Below are positions 53,301 to 63,838 of a DNA stretch of 64,000 bases, in pieces (within the stretch, counting starts at the first letter, position 1; every line of letters starts with the position of its first letter). The notes below the pieces were generated by a model. The model was not told where the DNA came from, did no database searches, and saw only the letters and a list, made by a program, of their open reading frames with translations. Source of the stretch: Ophiocordyceps camponoti-saundersi (nom. inval.) (Eukaryota; Ascomycota; Sordariomycetes; Hypocreales; Ophiocordycipitaceae); NCBI GenBank assembly GCA_003339415.1, contig PDHQ01000010.1, positions 1-64,000 of the forward strand, in the 5' to 3' direction. The position numbers and the translations under genes were made by a program.

Positions 53301-56300
53301 GTGCTCCGGCTGAACAACGAGGATACCACAATCCTCTCTGCAGGCCTTGCATATGCTCTCAATGGCAAGGGCTTCATCCTTTTCGAGTTTGATGGCTCGT
53401 GCAAATGGCAGATGGTAAAGTCGTCTCCCCAAAAGTCCTCCCACGGTCGGAGCCAAGGTCTCGAGCATCTGTCTCGACTGTGGCTTTGCTACAATGACTC
53501 TTGCCAGACGAGATCCGTCGGCGACGGCGGCCGCTACCATCGGCAGAATGACAGAGCTCTTCCCGCCTCCCATGTGAAGCTGAAACGAGGCATTTTTCCC
53601 GCCTGGAGGATTCTTCATATTCGCAGCCACCTCCTTCTGTTCGGGCCTAATTCGAATTCCTCGGTCAATCTCTAGTAAGAGAGCATCTAGGTCCTCGAAT
53701 TCCCTCAGCGATTGGTGGTTGCGAATCTCCTGCACCAGGGCACTCTCATCGTTCGCCAGTCGGACCATCCTCTCGGCTTGTTGCAGTCCACGGAGACTGA
53801 TGCCCAAGAGAACTATAAAGTCTCTCGCTTGTGGCGACAGGAGCTCCCGGTTGTGGATGTTCAGTTGCTCCAGAGCCGTGCTTATAGTGATTCGCGGCCA
53901 GTGATGAGTCGAGGCCACGATAGCCATTGAGGACAGTTGACCTGAGGACTGCGGCTGATGGCCTGCAACGCGTTGGAGATTGTTCCAGACCGTGTCGAAC
54001 AGACGTTTACACGTAGAGAGGTGCCTATCCAGCAGCTTTTGCAAATCCTCACCACCAGTTGCGAGCTTGTGGTTTTGCAGCTGTTGGCTCTGAAGATACT
54101 CGAAACTTGTCCCAAGACTTTCTGCGTAAGAGTGTTCGCTTCTCTTCACTGCTCTTTCACCAACTGATTCCAAGAGACCGAAAAGTCGAGTATTGTCAAC
54201 TTCGGGATTGTCCGGTTGCGATCCGATCAAGGCTCGATGCAGAGACGAAATTTCTTCAAGTGCCGGCATAATCTCACCTTCTGAAGCATTGATGGTCGCA
54301 GCCGTCGTACTCTCCAATGCTTTGTTGATAGTGACAAAGCGCTCGACATTCCTGGGGGCACGTAGAACTTGACGTGGGCTTTGAAACTCCAAATCGTCGG
54401 CGCGATTTCCCGTCTCCAGCCTCGTCAACCTGTCTTCAATCTCTTTGAGATACTTGTGGTAGGTAATGTTCTCGTGACACGCTTGAAAGATGGTTTGCAA
54501 CGTTGTCGTGGCTTTTTGGCGATTGAAAAACTTCATGTACGGCCGGAAATCTCCCGGGCACGAAGGAGGCGTTCTGCGGTCCGGAGACCACTGTTTTACC
54601 ACCTGCTTCATCAGTTCTTCAATTGCATTGTCACAGTTGCGTCGAAATGTATCTTTGCAATCTTTCAAGTTAGTCGCATCCCGAAGCAGATTGTGTTCAT
54701 TGTCCATGGTCTCAAAGTCTTTTAATGCTTTCTTCAGTTCCCTTCGCATGATAAGTCTTTTTGGAGAGGTGCCCTGTTCAAGGTCGAATCGCGAGCCCTC
54801 GGGAATGTCGACCTCGCGGACCTCTGACGAGGACACCAGACCCAGTAACGCCCGAGTTAGAGGTGGAGAAGAGTGCTGAGCAAAGGCGATGGTCGCAAAC
54901 CAGAGCATCACATGATGTCGATTGAGTTCTTCTCGAAAGCTGCGCTTATTGAAAGCGTGGTGGTACAGAAGCCATAAACTTGGGAAGATGCCTCTTGGAT
55001 TTTCGAGCCATCTGGTGTCAAACCTGATACTCGAATCTGATCTGGAGAGGGTAGACGGAGGTCCGATCACGGGGCAGTGGCCAAAACACTTTTTCAATAA
55101 GTGATCGTTCTTGTTGCTCCTTGGTAGGTGCGTAAGAAGTCCTTTTCCAGGGTTCGCCAAAATTGAGCAGACCGTCAAGACGTTATTTGATCTTACCTCG
55201 AGACCTTCAAGTTCCCGGTAGTCGTACTCTCCGTCGTTCAAGAATGAGAGCCTCATGGAACTGAAGTTGCAGTTATAAAAGGTGGAAGCCCGGGCCGCAA
55301 ATCTACTCAAGAGACCGCCATCTCCGAAGTTCAACTCCGGGATTTTTGTAGACACATCGGAATGCAAAAAACGTGTCTCAGTCGCCTGTTCGAAGATGGA
55401 CGTAACAACCGTAAGGAAACCCGGATGCTGTGATAGAGGGCTTAATAGTCTGTCCCATCCGGCAATGATTTCGACTTTGTTCTCCTTATTCTTGGACTTT
55501 GGAAAGTGCCTTTTCGTCGTAAGTCCCGCGATCTTGCAAAGTGTATCGACGTTGTCGACTGTAAGAGAATCGAAGCTCGCGACTTCACCTCCTTGCAGGA
55601 TTCGCAGTGCCTGTTCTGTCCCGGTCATATCCGTGAGAGGATCAGGCAGGCAGAAAGACGTCAAAGCGTGTAGATGAGCGAGAAGGATCTTGCTCTCAAG
55701 ACTTCCATTGCCGACGAGCCTACCCAGGTGATTGTCCATCTGATAAGCCTGAAGCCTTTTAACAGTGGCAAAGTCGACCTGGATAGAAATGTGTCCAGGA
55801 AATGATTCTTTCTTGTACGTCGATCCTTCAGGAATGAGCACCATGCGAGAAGGCAGCAAAGAGGGAGACTCGCCTTCTTTGCGGAGCACCAGAAAATTGC
55901 GCAAGCCGACCAGGGTTCCTGCTTTTTGGTTGGTGTCAACCATCATTCCTCGGTATTGCCGGCATTTCCAGTGAGAAGAACCTATCTGCATGCTGAAGTC
56001 GAGGCTAAAACGCTGTATATGCACCTGAATCTCACTCTTGTGCGGCCGGTAGAAGACGTGGATGCCGTCAGGTTCTTCCAGGACGTTGAACAAAGCCACG
56101 GCTTCCTTTGCTGTCGGGCTAGAACAGCCGATCAACTGCAGACCCCCGCCATGTAGATGCCAGAATGAATTCGATTTCGTGAGTCTCAAGTTCGTCTCTT
56201 GAGCTTCCCAAGGGTTGCTCTTGGGGCGGAACTCAACGGTTCTGTCCTCGTGGCTGTAGAAATGGACATAGTCGGAGGAAAAGCTGCGAGGCAGGGATTC

Positions 56301-59300
56301 GTGAAAAACATGTGGAGGAATCAGATCAAAAATAGAACCGTTCGCTTCGGTTTGTAGCTTAAGATTTGCCATGCCATTGCTTGAAGAAGACTGCTTCAGA
56401 TTCAGATAAACTTGATTGCCATGAATGCGGTTCCGTGTCTGGTATCGCATTCCTGTCCTCCGGCTGACAATAACTTCAGGTCGAGTGCCACCAAAAAGGG
56501 TCTTAAACGAACTATTAACCTCGTACGCCATGGGAAGGCGACTGGGGCTTAGTCCGTTAATCAGAAGCTCTCCCGTGAGCAGATTCAGATGAACACTGTC
56601 CTCGAACATGTCGTCCACTGTGGAAACCCAACATTGAGCTGCGGACTCCCACCGCTGTTGAGGCGGGAAATCAGCCGTCCAGACACGGGCCATGGCGCTG
56701 TTGAGGCTTTGGCTCTCGGCCAAGCTGCCCATCAGTGCAGGCAGAGCCCTCCGTGTCAGTCGCTTTGATCGAAATGTCAACGTTTGAAGTATGACATCAC
56801 CACCCCTCGATTCAGAGCGTCTCTCATGAGCATGAATCAAACATTCATAGTAGACGGCCGCAGAGTCCGAGTCCCTGAGAATTTGCTCAAGATGCTCGCC
56901 ATCAACGTCAAACGTCGATAAACAGACAAGTGCCACCTCTAGACTCCTCTCGAGATATTCGGATCTGACAGCGTTCTCCGTGGCGAACGAAGCTTTTTCT
57001 CGAAGATGATCTAGCCATCGTACAGTTGCGTGGCGAAACTCTGAAAGGAGTTCAAGACAAGACCGCTGTCTGCCAACGGGTCCCTGGGCCAGGATCCGTG
57101 TGGTGATCAACACAAATGCCCAGACGGCTCTGAAGTTCTGCCAGTTCGAGGCCACTCTCGAAAAACACGAACGCAGTTTAGACAGGGCTGCACTTGCGAA
57201 TTCTTCGTCGGCCAGAAGTCGATGAGCTTCTCGCAGAGCATCTTCGAACGCCGCGCCAGTTTGTTCGGTTAATTGAAGCACAAAAGTGATTGTCTCCGCC
57301 TTCTTCTAGTCGACGGACGGCAAACTCAATTGTCGCAGAATATTGAGCCACCTGATGCGTGTCCCCCAAGATAAGGAACCAATCGCCCGAAACTCTTCCA
57401 CAGAGAGGTGTTTCGGACATAAGTCTTGGGATGTGATGACGCTATTGGGCCTGGGCCCCTCTGGATGCACTCTGCTGCGCGTGAGGAAACTCTGAAGATG
57501 GACAGACCGTTCTGGAAGATTAAAGCGACACATTTTCGATATCGCATCGGTAGCTCTGAACCCGCTTATGAAGACGTCGGTGGATATATCGAAGAAACGC
57601 CACGTCATGGTACTTTCGGCGCATGCTAACGTCCGGTCCAAACCGGGAACAACTGCAATTTGAGGATGAGTTGTTGCTCTGGGGATGGAATCTGAAGCCA
57701 GAGATATAGTTTGATCCCGTGTATCCATGTCATGGAATTGTGTGAGACCCTGGTACGACGCCAGCTTGCAGCGCACAGCGTCTGACGATGGATGAGAAGG
57801 TTGCAACTGAAGAACGTCCCGCAGGAAATAAAGACTGCATTCCCGCCATGCTTGGAAAGCGGGGGGAATGGCCATCTCGAAAACAAGGGACAGCGAGAGA
57901 TTGCGGTTTCGCGGCAGAGGATCTTCAAAGATATCCATTATCAGGCTGCTCGCTTCGCTTTTGCATTGGCATCTTGAGCAGTTTTCGAGATGATCAACGT
58001 CTTGGGGATCGAGATCCTCACTACAAGCAGTTGTCGTATACTCATTCATAAGCCGTTCGTGTTGGTAAAGAAGTTGATGCATCTCGTCCAACTTTTTGCT
58101 CTTCATCTGTAGCACATGACTTTCGATCTTGTTGAGAAGCTCCGAATGAGGAGGATAAGCGGCAGCGAAGCTTGTCGAAAAGCACTCCTTGCTGCCGATA
58201 TTGAAGATGGCCGATTTGACGTTGCGGCAGCGATGGTTCATATTGTTGGTACGTTGTTTCAAGTAACGCTCGCAGTGAAACAAACGCTCCATTTGCGCAT
58301 GAAGTCTAAAAATAAGATGTTGGAAAGCGTCGAGAGGCACGTCGTGATTGTATTCCGCCAGTAGCGGGATGACTTTGATCGCAGACTTGTCGCACGCGAT
58401 CCATAGTTGAGCCACTGTCAAGATCATGACAGAGAGTCCCTCCGGATGACCAGCATAACTGGTTTTCGCCATCTCATGATAATTTTTGATTGCTCTCTTG
58501 ATTTTTGTGCACGTCTCTTCTTCGGCAAAACGGTCGATCCACGAATCAAGGTATTTGCACACCCAGTGCTCAAACTCATTCAGGTTGTGCAACCTGTACT
58601 CGTCTGTGGTTCGTCCAATGGCCGCCAGGTCGGGGAACACGTCGGGACTGAAGAGAACGACTTGAGAAGACGGCTGGAAAGATCGATGACCTTCGTGACG
58701 CTGCTGGCCTGCGTTTGTCTCCAAAAATGAGTCCAAATCGGGCAAAGACAAGGCGGTGTCTTTGGCAACATCGTCTTCATTGAGCGGCGTCAATTCTAAT
58801 TCACGAGACTGAGCGTCGATAATGTTGCTCCACCTCGACTCCAAAAGGCGAGTTGCCGCCGTTGTATAGAGAGCAACTGTAGACATGAAAGCTTCATTGT
58901 TGGTCAAGTCGAGTTTGACAAGGCGACGTGCAATTTTGGCGTTCATGACGTGGATGATGTCGCTCGCCAAGCCCTCTGAGGCTGCTTCTTTGAGAAGTCG
59001 TGCCATGTAGAAGACTAGGAATTTCTTGTAGAGATCATCGGAGGGCTTACCAGCAGACAGTTCCAAATGCAGGGCTACGCGGATGCACAACCATACTGGA
59101 GACCGCTTGAACGGACGACCTTGGGCCTCTCCCGAACAAACTTCTTCCCGAGTATTTTTCGAGATTCGCCTGTCACCAAACCTCTTGCCGTTGGCCTGCA
59201 GGTAGGGAAATAGCAGACGCATGACGAGATGTGGTGCTGTTGATTCGCCCACCATCTCGGCCTGGTTCATCTCGCTGACACGTTCAGCGCTCATCTTGCT

Positions 59301-59854
59301 GATGGTCGACGCCATGGCAGACCAAAAATCGGCGGAGATGAACGTTTCCCAGCTGATAGAGACGCTGATTTGAGGAAAACTGCGCCTCAAACGACCGACA
59401 GTAGTCACTATCTCTTCGCTGGGAGGCGTTAGCTCGAATGCTTCAAAGACGACGGATTGTTTCAATAAGGCTGGACGAATGATGATGGCAGCATTCTGTT
59501 CTCTGACGTGGATAAGGATGGCTGAAGCTAGACGATGGGTTAGCGATGACACACACTGATAGTGGAGAGCGGAAAAGGGAAAGACTCACATTCAGACGTG
59601 AAGCTGCGCAGTAACTTTCTCAGGCCAGCTTGGTCCACGTTCCTGTAGGGATCTGTTATCTTCTTGTGGTTGATAATCATGCGAGCGGCAGACAAAACCG
59701 TGCCTCGCTGATCATCTCCCACGAGCGGAGCGAAATCCTCCAGGGCAGATGAAATGGTATCGAGAATCAACGTGTTGGTTTCAGGTTCACTGAGGCGACC
59801 TGGGGGGAGCTTTGGGGGCAAGAAAATATGCTGAATAGCGTCGAACAGAGCCAT
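50387..59854 (-). pseudogene. Giant DUF6606/DUF3638/DUF3645 protein (ubiquitinyl-hydrolase type), interrupted by one in-frame TAG
   Basis: Three exons, 59854-59590, 59527-51740 and 51684-50387 (introns of 62 and 55 bases, both phase 1), would encode about 3,116 codons, normal for this fungal family. It starts MALFDAIQHIFLPPKLPPGR. The DUF3638 core holds a Walker-A-like FQLHMGGGKSSVILPMVAAA and VIVAKPQSRQM. DUF3645 follows near TGNQRPVEFAPD-like and CSAGDELIV segments, with IYMDQSHTRGMDLVLP just before the last intron. At 57306-57308 a single TAG sits between LRQLSLPSVD and KKAETITFVLQLTEQ. Both sides are in the same frame, with no plausible intron. The break is therefore a nonsense mutation, a sequence error, or readthrough. 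The 748- and 1862-codon halves are otherwise intact. Annotators may split it into two or three genes. The family is annotated as deubiquitinase, but its biochemistry is poorly known. Confidence 0.8.
57306..57308 (-). other. In-frame amber codon in the giant gene
   Basis: TAG (plus-strand cta) followed by AAG AAG GCG. The surrounding frame is open for 748 codons before and over 1,860 after. A single base change from TGG, CAG, TTG or AAG would make it. Confidence 0.9.
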
Positions 59855-60309
59855 GGCGATAGGAATTTTAGCATACCGTGGCCTGGTGGGAGAGAGAGGG
59901 TTGGAGGAGGAGGAGGGCAGAGGCGAAGAGGTGGGTGATTTTTGTGCGGGCAGTGAAAAAAAATTCTCGCCGGCGTTTGCAGTGAGGTAACAGAGGGGAG
60001 CTCTGGAGGAAAGGGGCACGTGATGACGACCACTTCACTGGAGAGCCTCATGGAAGGAGCTCGAAGCCTTTGCCCTTCTAGGTGTGTCTTTACTACTCGT
60101 TTCCGCGCCTGTGCTGGTCATAGATTGGCCTTTGGTCAGGCCAAGAGAGCATAACGCGTCGAAACTGCTCTGATGGGGTTCACTATCCAAGATCGACTTG
60201 CTGAGAGAAGCTTGATATGTACAGCTTCTCGAAAGAATGGCATCTATCTGCTCCAAACACTCAACTGCCTTCTACTATCCCCTTCCAGAGCAGCACCAGC
60301 CACACCGAC
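59855..60309. other. Intergenic region
   Basis: Promoter of the giant gene; short chance frames only. Confidence 0.5.
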
Positions 60310-61221
60310 TCACACATCACACCCATCCGAGCGGCGTCGATATATCAACTCACTCGCCGTGACGACCGATCCCGACTCGTCCGTATCACCGCACGCCCCT
60401 TTCGAGTCCCGAAAGTGCGTCGCGTGGGCGCAGCAACGCCCGTTCGGTCCTTGTTTCTCACAGCCGTCCTGTTGCCTTGCCTCCCAGTACGCTTTCGCGC
60501 TTTCTTTGGTAGCGAAGCTCTCCCCTTCTCTCCTGCAAACTCCATTCTGATCGCGAGTTTGTTCCCATCCGGTGCAACATCCCTTGCCGCTGCACCTTTC
60601 CGCTTTCTTTAGCGCAGCCAGAGAGGTGATGATGCCAAAGGGACACCAGCTTTCGGGTATGTAACCCCTGCACTGGGGCACTCCTTTCAGGTTTTCGGGT
60701 TCGACATTGTCAGGGGGGAGGATACCTGCTCTTCTTCCGCAGTGGCCGCTGATCGGTCGGCCTCGATGGTTGTAATTTACCATGGCGTATTCTATGCTGC
60801 AGCAGCCGCGGGAGTTGACATAGATTCGACCCCTGTAGCATCCGACTTCGTCTAGAGGAACGCGACCAGTAGCTGTTTTGACCTTTTCACTGCCGCACCT
60901 CGCTTCTTGAGGAAACACTGGGAGACGGACCCTGATTCCGTTGGTGCAGGTCATGACTTCTTCCGCTTTCTTGTAGCACGACCTGACCCCTGGAAGACGC
61001 TCGATAGAGCGCATGATGCCACATCGGATTGTGGTGATTTTGCCTCCATCGTCACGCTCGATCGTGGCATAATCAGGGGCGCAGCATTCTTCGCCCGAGG
61101 GAGAGACGTAGTAATAGCGATCTTCCTCGGACCGGGTTAGACAGCCACTTTCGAGTGCCTGTGTGAGGGCACCTGAAGCCAGCAAAGCTGTAGTGACCAA
61201 GGCTGATTGTGTGAGGAACAT
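60310..61221 (-). CDS. Secreted cysteine-rich protein with four double-cysteine modules
   Basis: A single exon of 303 residues from the ATG at 61221, signal peptide MFLTQSALVTTALLASGALTQA. The upstream ATG at 61326 is rejected. Roughly 20 cysteines occur. Two long modules are alike: YYYVSPSGEECCAPDYATIE with a terminal TTIRCG, and IYVNSRGCCSIEYAMVNYNH with a terminal SGHCG. Two shorter modules follow: CSGKGCCTGWEQTRDQNGVC and CEKQGPNGRCCAHATHF with a terminal KGACG. Each centres on a Cys-Cys pair and ends in Asp/Asn-x-x-Gly and Cys. No known family is recognised; a secreted effector or wall-associated protein is possible. Confidence 0.78.
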   Translation of the reverse strand: MFLTQSALVTTALLASGALTQALESGCLTRSEEDRYYYVSPSGEECCAPDYATIERDDGGKITTIRCGIMRSIERLPGVRSCYKKAEEVMTCTNGIRVRLPVFPQEARCGSEKVKTATGRVPLDEVGCYRGRIYVNSRGCCSIEYAMVNYNHRGRPISGHCGRRAGILPPDNVEPENLKGVPQCRGYIPESWCPFGIITSLAALKKAERCSGKGCCTGWEQTRDQNGVCRREGESFATKESAKAYWEARQQDGCEKQGPNGRCCAHATHFRDSKGACGDTDESGSVVTASELIYRRRSDGCDV

Positions 61222-61896
61222 GTTTCTTAGAGGGTATGTGGGAGACGGGACGTGGGAAGACGCAGATTGGTTCCAACGCGGCTCGTTACTCGAGCAAGTC
61301 TTTACCTTGTCGAAAGTGCACTGCACCCTAAGCAGGTGAACAAACGTCCAGCACCAAACGAAATTCAGAAGAGGAATGAAATGAGTTTCGAGAACGAGAC
61401 CGATTTCAGTGTCTCGGTATAAACATTTATATAGATGGACAGTCGGAAGAAAGAAAGAACTCTTTGGCTTTTTCGTATTCTTGCTAGAAACTACGTGATA
61501 TCGGCGGAGGGAGAGGGAAAGCCAATAGTCAGTTTACACTTTGGCCACTCAGTATTTGGTAGCAACGAAGCGGCCAAGTTGCAATACAGAACCTCTTTAA
61601 CTTGACATGATAGGCAAAACAGCAGCGCAGATCGGGCGATACGGTTTCAGATACCGAGGCTGTTCACTAGGTAGGTCGTAACAGATACGAAGTCGAAGCT
61701 TCTGACGACGCATCGGTAGAGTCTTCAAGATGGAGAGTCAACACTTCGATCGGTTGCGCCCGATTTGACGTGCTCTGTGATTCAAGTAAAGACTGTTAAT
61801 CTAAAGTGATGATCTTTTATCTCTGCTACTTATAAGAATGAGCTTCTAATTCTCTGCCAGCTCAAGGTACGCTGATGCTCAAAAGCTTCCGTACGT
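61222..61896. other. Intergenic region with promoter of the cysteine-rich protein gene
   Basis: TATA box on the minus strand at 61426-61433. No gene seen. Confidence 0.5.
61426..61433 (-). promoter_or_regulatory. TATA box of the gene ending at 60310
   Basis: TATATAAA on the minus strand, 205 bases before the ATG at 61221. Confidence 0.45.
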
Positions 61897-62403
61897 CTAG
61901 TCCAAGAAAGTGTAGTACCACTTGCCGCCGTTCCCCCTTTCAACACGCCCATGACCTCCAAGTCGAAAGTTATTCTGGTTCTTCAAGTCATTTTTACCAT
62001 CAGTTCCCATCCACTCCCAGTACTGGCCAGAGTTGTCAACCCAGTATTCACGGCCACCGCGTTTGACCCAGAAGCCACCATTCTGGAAATTCTGGTTATT
62101 GTGGATGATGTTGGAGTCGATTTCCGTCGAGACTTTGCCAATTTTATCTGGGATATTCTCTCTCACTGCTTTATCGCATACGCCAAATTTCCAGCAAACC
62201 AAACACTGGGCTTGGGCATTGCTCTGGAGAGCGTCGAGATCGCGCTTTTTATTAGGGCAGCATAGCATTTTGAGGCATGAAGCTGCCATTTCTTCGCGTT
62301 TGACGAGGCTCATGTTGTTGAAAGTTGCCTCGCCCGTGTGAGGGGCACCGATGCTGAGGCCTGCATGCGTGGCGATGAGAGCGAGAATGACTTGTGTCTT
62401 CAT
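61897..62403 (-). CDS. Small secreted cysteine-containing protein, unrecognised
   Basis: A single exon of 168 residues. The signal peptide MKTQVILALIATHAGLSIGA is likely cleaved before PHTGEATF. A cysteine cluster CLKMLCCPNKKRDL, then QCLVCWKFGVCDKAV, occupies residues 43-78. The C-terminal half has no cysteine and is rich in Gly, Asn, Trp and Tyr (FWVKRGGREYWVDNSGQYWE, ending GGKWYYTFLD), which looks like short aromatic beta repeats. Size, secretion and cysteines fit an effector candidate. It stands in tandem with the gene at 60310-61221 on the same strand but is not obviously homologous to it. Confidence 0.75.
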   Translation of the reverse strand: MKTQVILALIATHAGLSIGAPHTGEATFNNMSLVKREEMAASCLKMLCCPNKKRDLDALQSNAQAQCLVCWKFGVCDKAVRENIPDKIGKVSTEIDSNIIHNNQNFQNGGFWVKRGGREYWVDNSGQYWEWMGTDGKNDLKNQNNFRLGGHGRVERGNGGKWYYTFLD

Positions 62404-62517
62404 TTTGACAGTGTAGAGGGAGGATTGGGATTTTGATGCAGGATATAGTAGTGATGGTGTCGAATCTGGGTGGAGGTAGATGCAATAGCGATTCCAAGGG
62501 AAGGCGGATTTATGAGC

Positions 62518-62524
62518 ATTTATA
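62518..62524 (-). promoter_or_regulatory. TATA box of the gene ending at 61897
   Basis: TATAAAT on the minus strand, 115 bases before the ATG at 62403. Confidence 0.45.
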
Positions 62525-62591
62525 GATCACGATCTATGTAAGGTCACGATAGATAATATGAATGAGAATGTGATTAATGTTCCATCACTGG

Positions 62592-62682
62592 CGATCGTTA
62601 TGTGATCCAATCAAGCCCTGTCAGTGGCGTCAATATAGCGATTGTTGTGTGATCCAATCAAGCCCTGTCAGTGGCGTCAAAC
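62592..62682. repeat. 47-bp tandem direct repeat
   Basis: Two copies spaced by 47 bases share tgtgatccaatcaagccctg and tcagtggcgtcaa, differing at three or four positions. They contain a CCAAT box, so duplicated promoter elements of the secreted protein gene are possible. Confidence 0.85.
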
Positions 62683-63097
62683 ACCATGGTTACCTACCTG
62701 TATGTGTGACGTACTGGATGTAGAGCCGAGAGTGAGAAGCTGATGGCCTTTATGATTTATCTAACAAGCATTTGTGTCTTTGCTATGACAATTGATGCAT
62801 GTTTCTTCTTCTAGTTATTCGACAGCATCAAGTCAACGAAGAGCGCCTCGCTCAACCCCTTGTAGGAGCCAAAGAGATGAAGAAGTCAACATTTCACCAG
62901 GGCCAGCGCAACTACGCTTTGAGAGATTCGCAAGGTTATTCGTTGTTTAGACAAACTGGCTTCTTTTATTGCTGGTAGGTGACGTGCCGCTGTTTCATCC
63001 CAGAGACGAGACGCAGCAAAAAGAAAGGCCTTACGCCCTCTGGTCCCAATCATCGTAATCCAACGACCTGGTAAGATTGACCGTGCGTCTTTGCGCC

Positions 63098-63838
63098 CTA
63101 CGATTTCGTTTCTGGTCCCAGACTGTCTGTGATGACGTCCGTCACAGTCGTAGACCTCTCCTTCATCACAGCCCTTGTCAGACAGACGATGTCGCTCAAG
63201 ACCGGAACGCCAAAGGCAACTATAGCCAGCCAGAAAGTCACGGCGCCGTTCCATGCCAGTGGCCCATCCTTGACGAAGTGCATGCCAAAGCTAGGGATGA
63301 GAAAAGCAGGACCGATGATGTTGACGTAGGCCGCAGCCTTGGGGAAAACTGGCCGCGATCGAGTATTCTGCAGGATAGCATAGGCCAAGGCGTAACACTG
63401 AGCCATGAAGGTTGGCCAGGGAAGCATGAACGAGAACCAGAAGAAGTCGTTGAGGGCTTGCGTGGTCTCGGCAGGGCGTCCTAGACGATAGGGTATGACA
63501 GCGAGGAGCACACCTGGGAGAATGAATAAGCCATAGGCCATGGTGACACCGCAGCTCACTTGGATAATGACTGCTGCATCGTTCAAGTGAGGAATGCGCC
63601 TCATGTGAGAGGCAATAATCGCTGCGAGAACGATATAGAGTGTGCCCGTAGTGATGAACAGCACCGAGCCAGCTTGACAACCCTTTTCATGCGATTTATA
63701 ATGTTGGACGGTTTGTTCTGCGTCCCATGATGGTGGAAATGGTGGGAAGAAACCACAGGCAGCTAAAGTTGTCAACGCCAATACCAAGGATAGGACGGCA
63801 GCTATGATGCACGTGAGTTCAAACTTGCGAGAAGACAT
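63098..63838 (-). CDS. Multi-pass integral membrane protein, unrecognised
   Basis: A single exon of 246 residues starting at the ATG at 63838. About six to seven hydrophobic segments are visible: CIIAAVLSLVLALTTLAACG, VLFITTGTLYIVLAAIIAS, VSCGVTMAYGLFILPGVLLA, FFWFSFMLPWPTFMAQCYAL, AAAYVNIIGPAFLIPSFGM and NGAVTFWLAIVAFGVPVLSD. Short polar loops lie between them, and there is a soluble tail of about 30 residues. The conserved-looking NDFFWFSFMLPWPTFMAQ is reminiscent of unnamed fungal membrane proteins, some found in secondary-metabolite clusters, but I cannot name the family. Subcellular site is unknown. Confidence 0.7.
   Translation of the reverse strand: MSSRKFELTCIIAAVLSLVLALTTLAACGFFPPFPPSWDAEQTVQHYKSHEKGCQAGSVLFITTGTLYIVLAAIIASHMRRIPHLNDAAVIIQVSCGVTMAYGLFILPGVLLAVIPYRLGRPAETTQALNDFFWFSFMLPWPTFMAQCYALAYAILQNTRSRPVFPKAAAYVNIIGPAFLIPSFGMHFVKDGPLAWNGAVTFWLAIVAFGVPVLSDIVCLTRAVMKERSTTVTDVITDSLGPETKS

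Larger units (their letters stand above)
62404..63097. other. Intergenic region with a 47-bp duplication
   Basis: Contains the TATA box of the preceding gene (62518-62524, minus strand) and two direct repeats at 62592-62682. No gene seen. Confidence 0.55.

Noticed and set aside
57306..57360. Short intron that would remove the in-frame TAG (donor gtggctc, acceptor cgactag)
   Set aside because: It would delete conserved RWLNILRQLSLPSVD and is 46 bases, shifting the frame.
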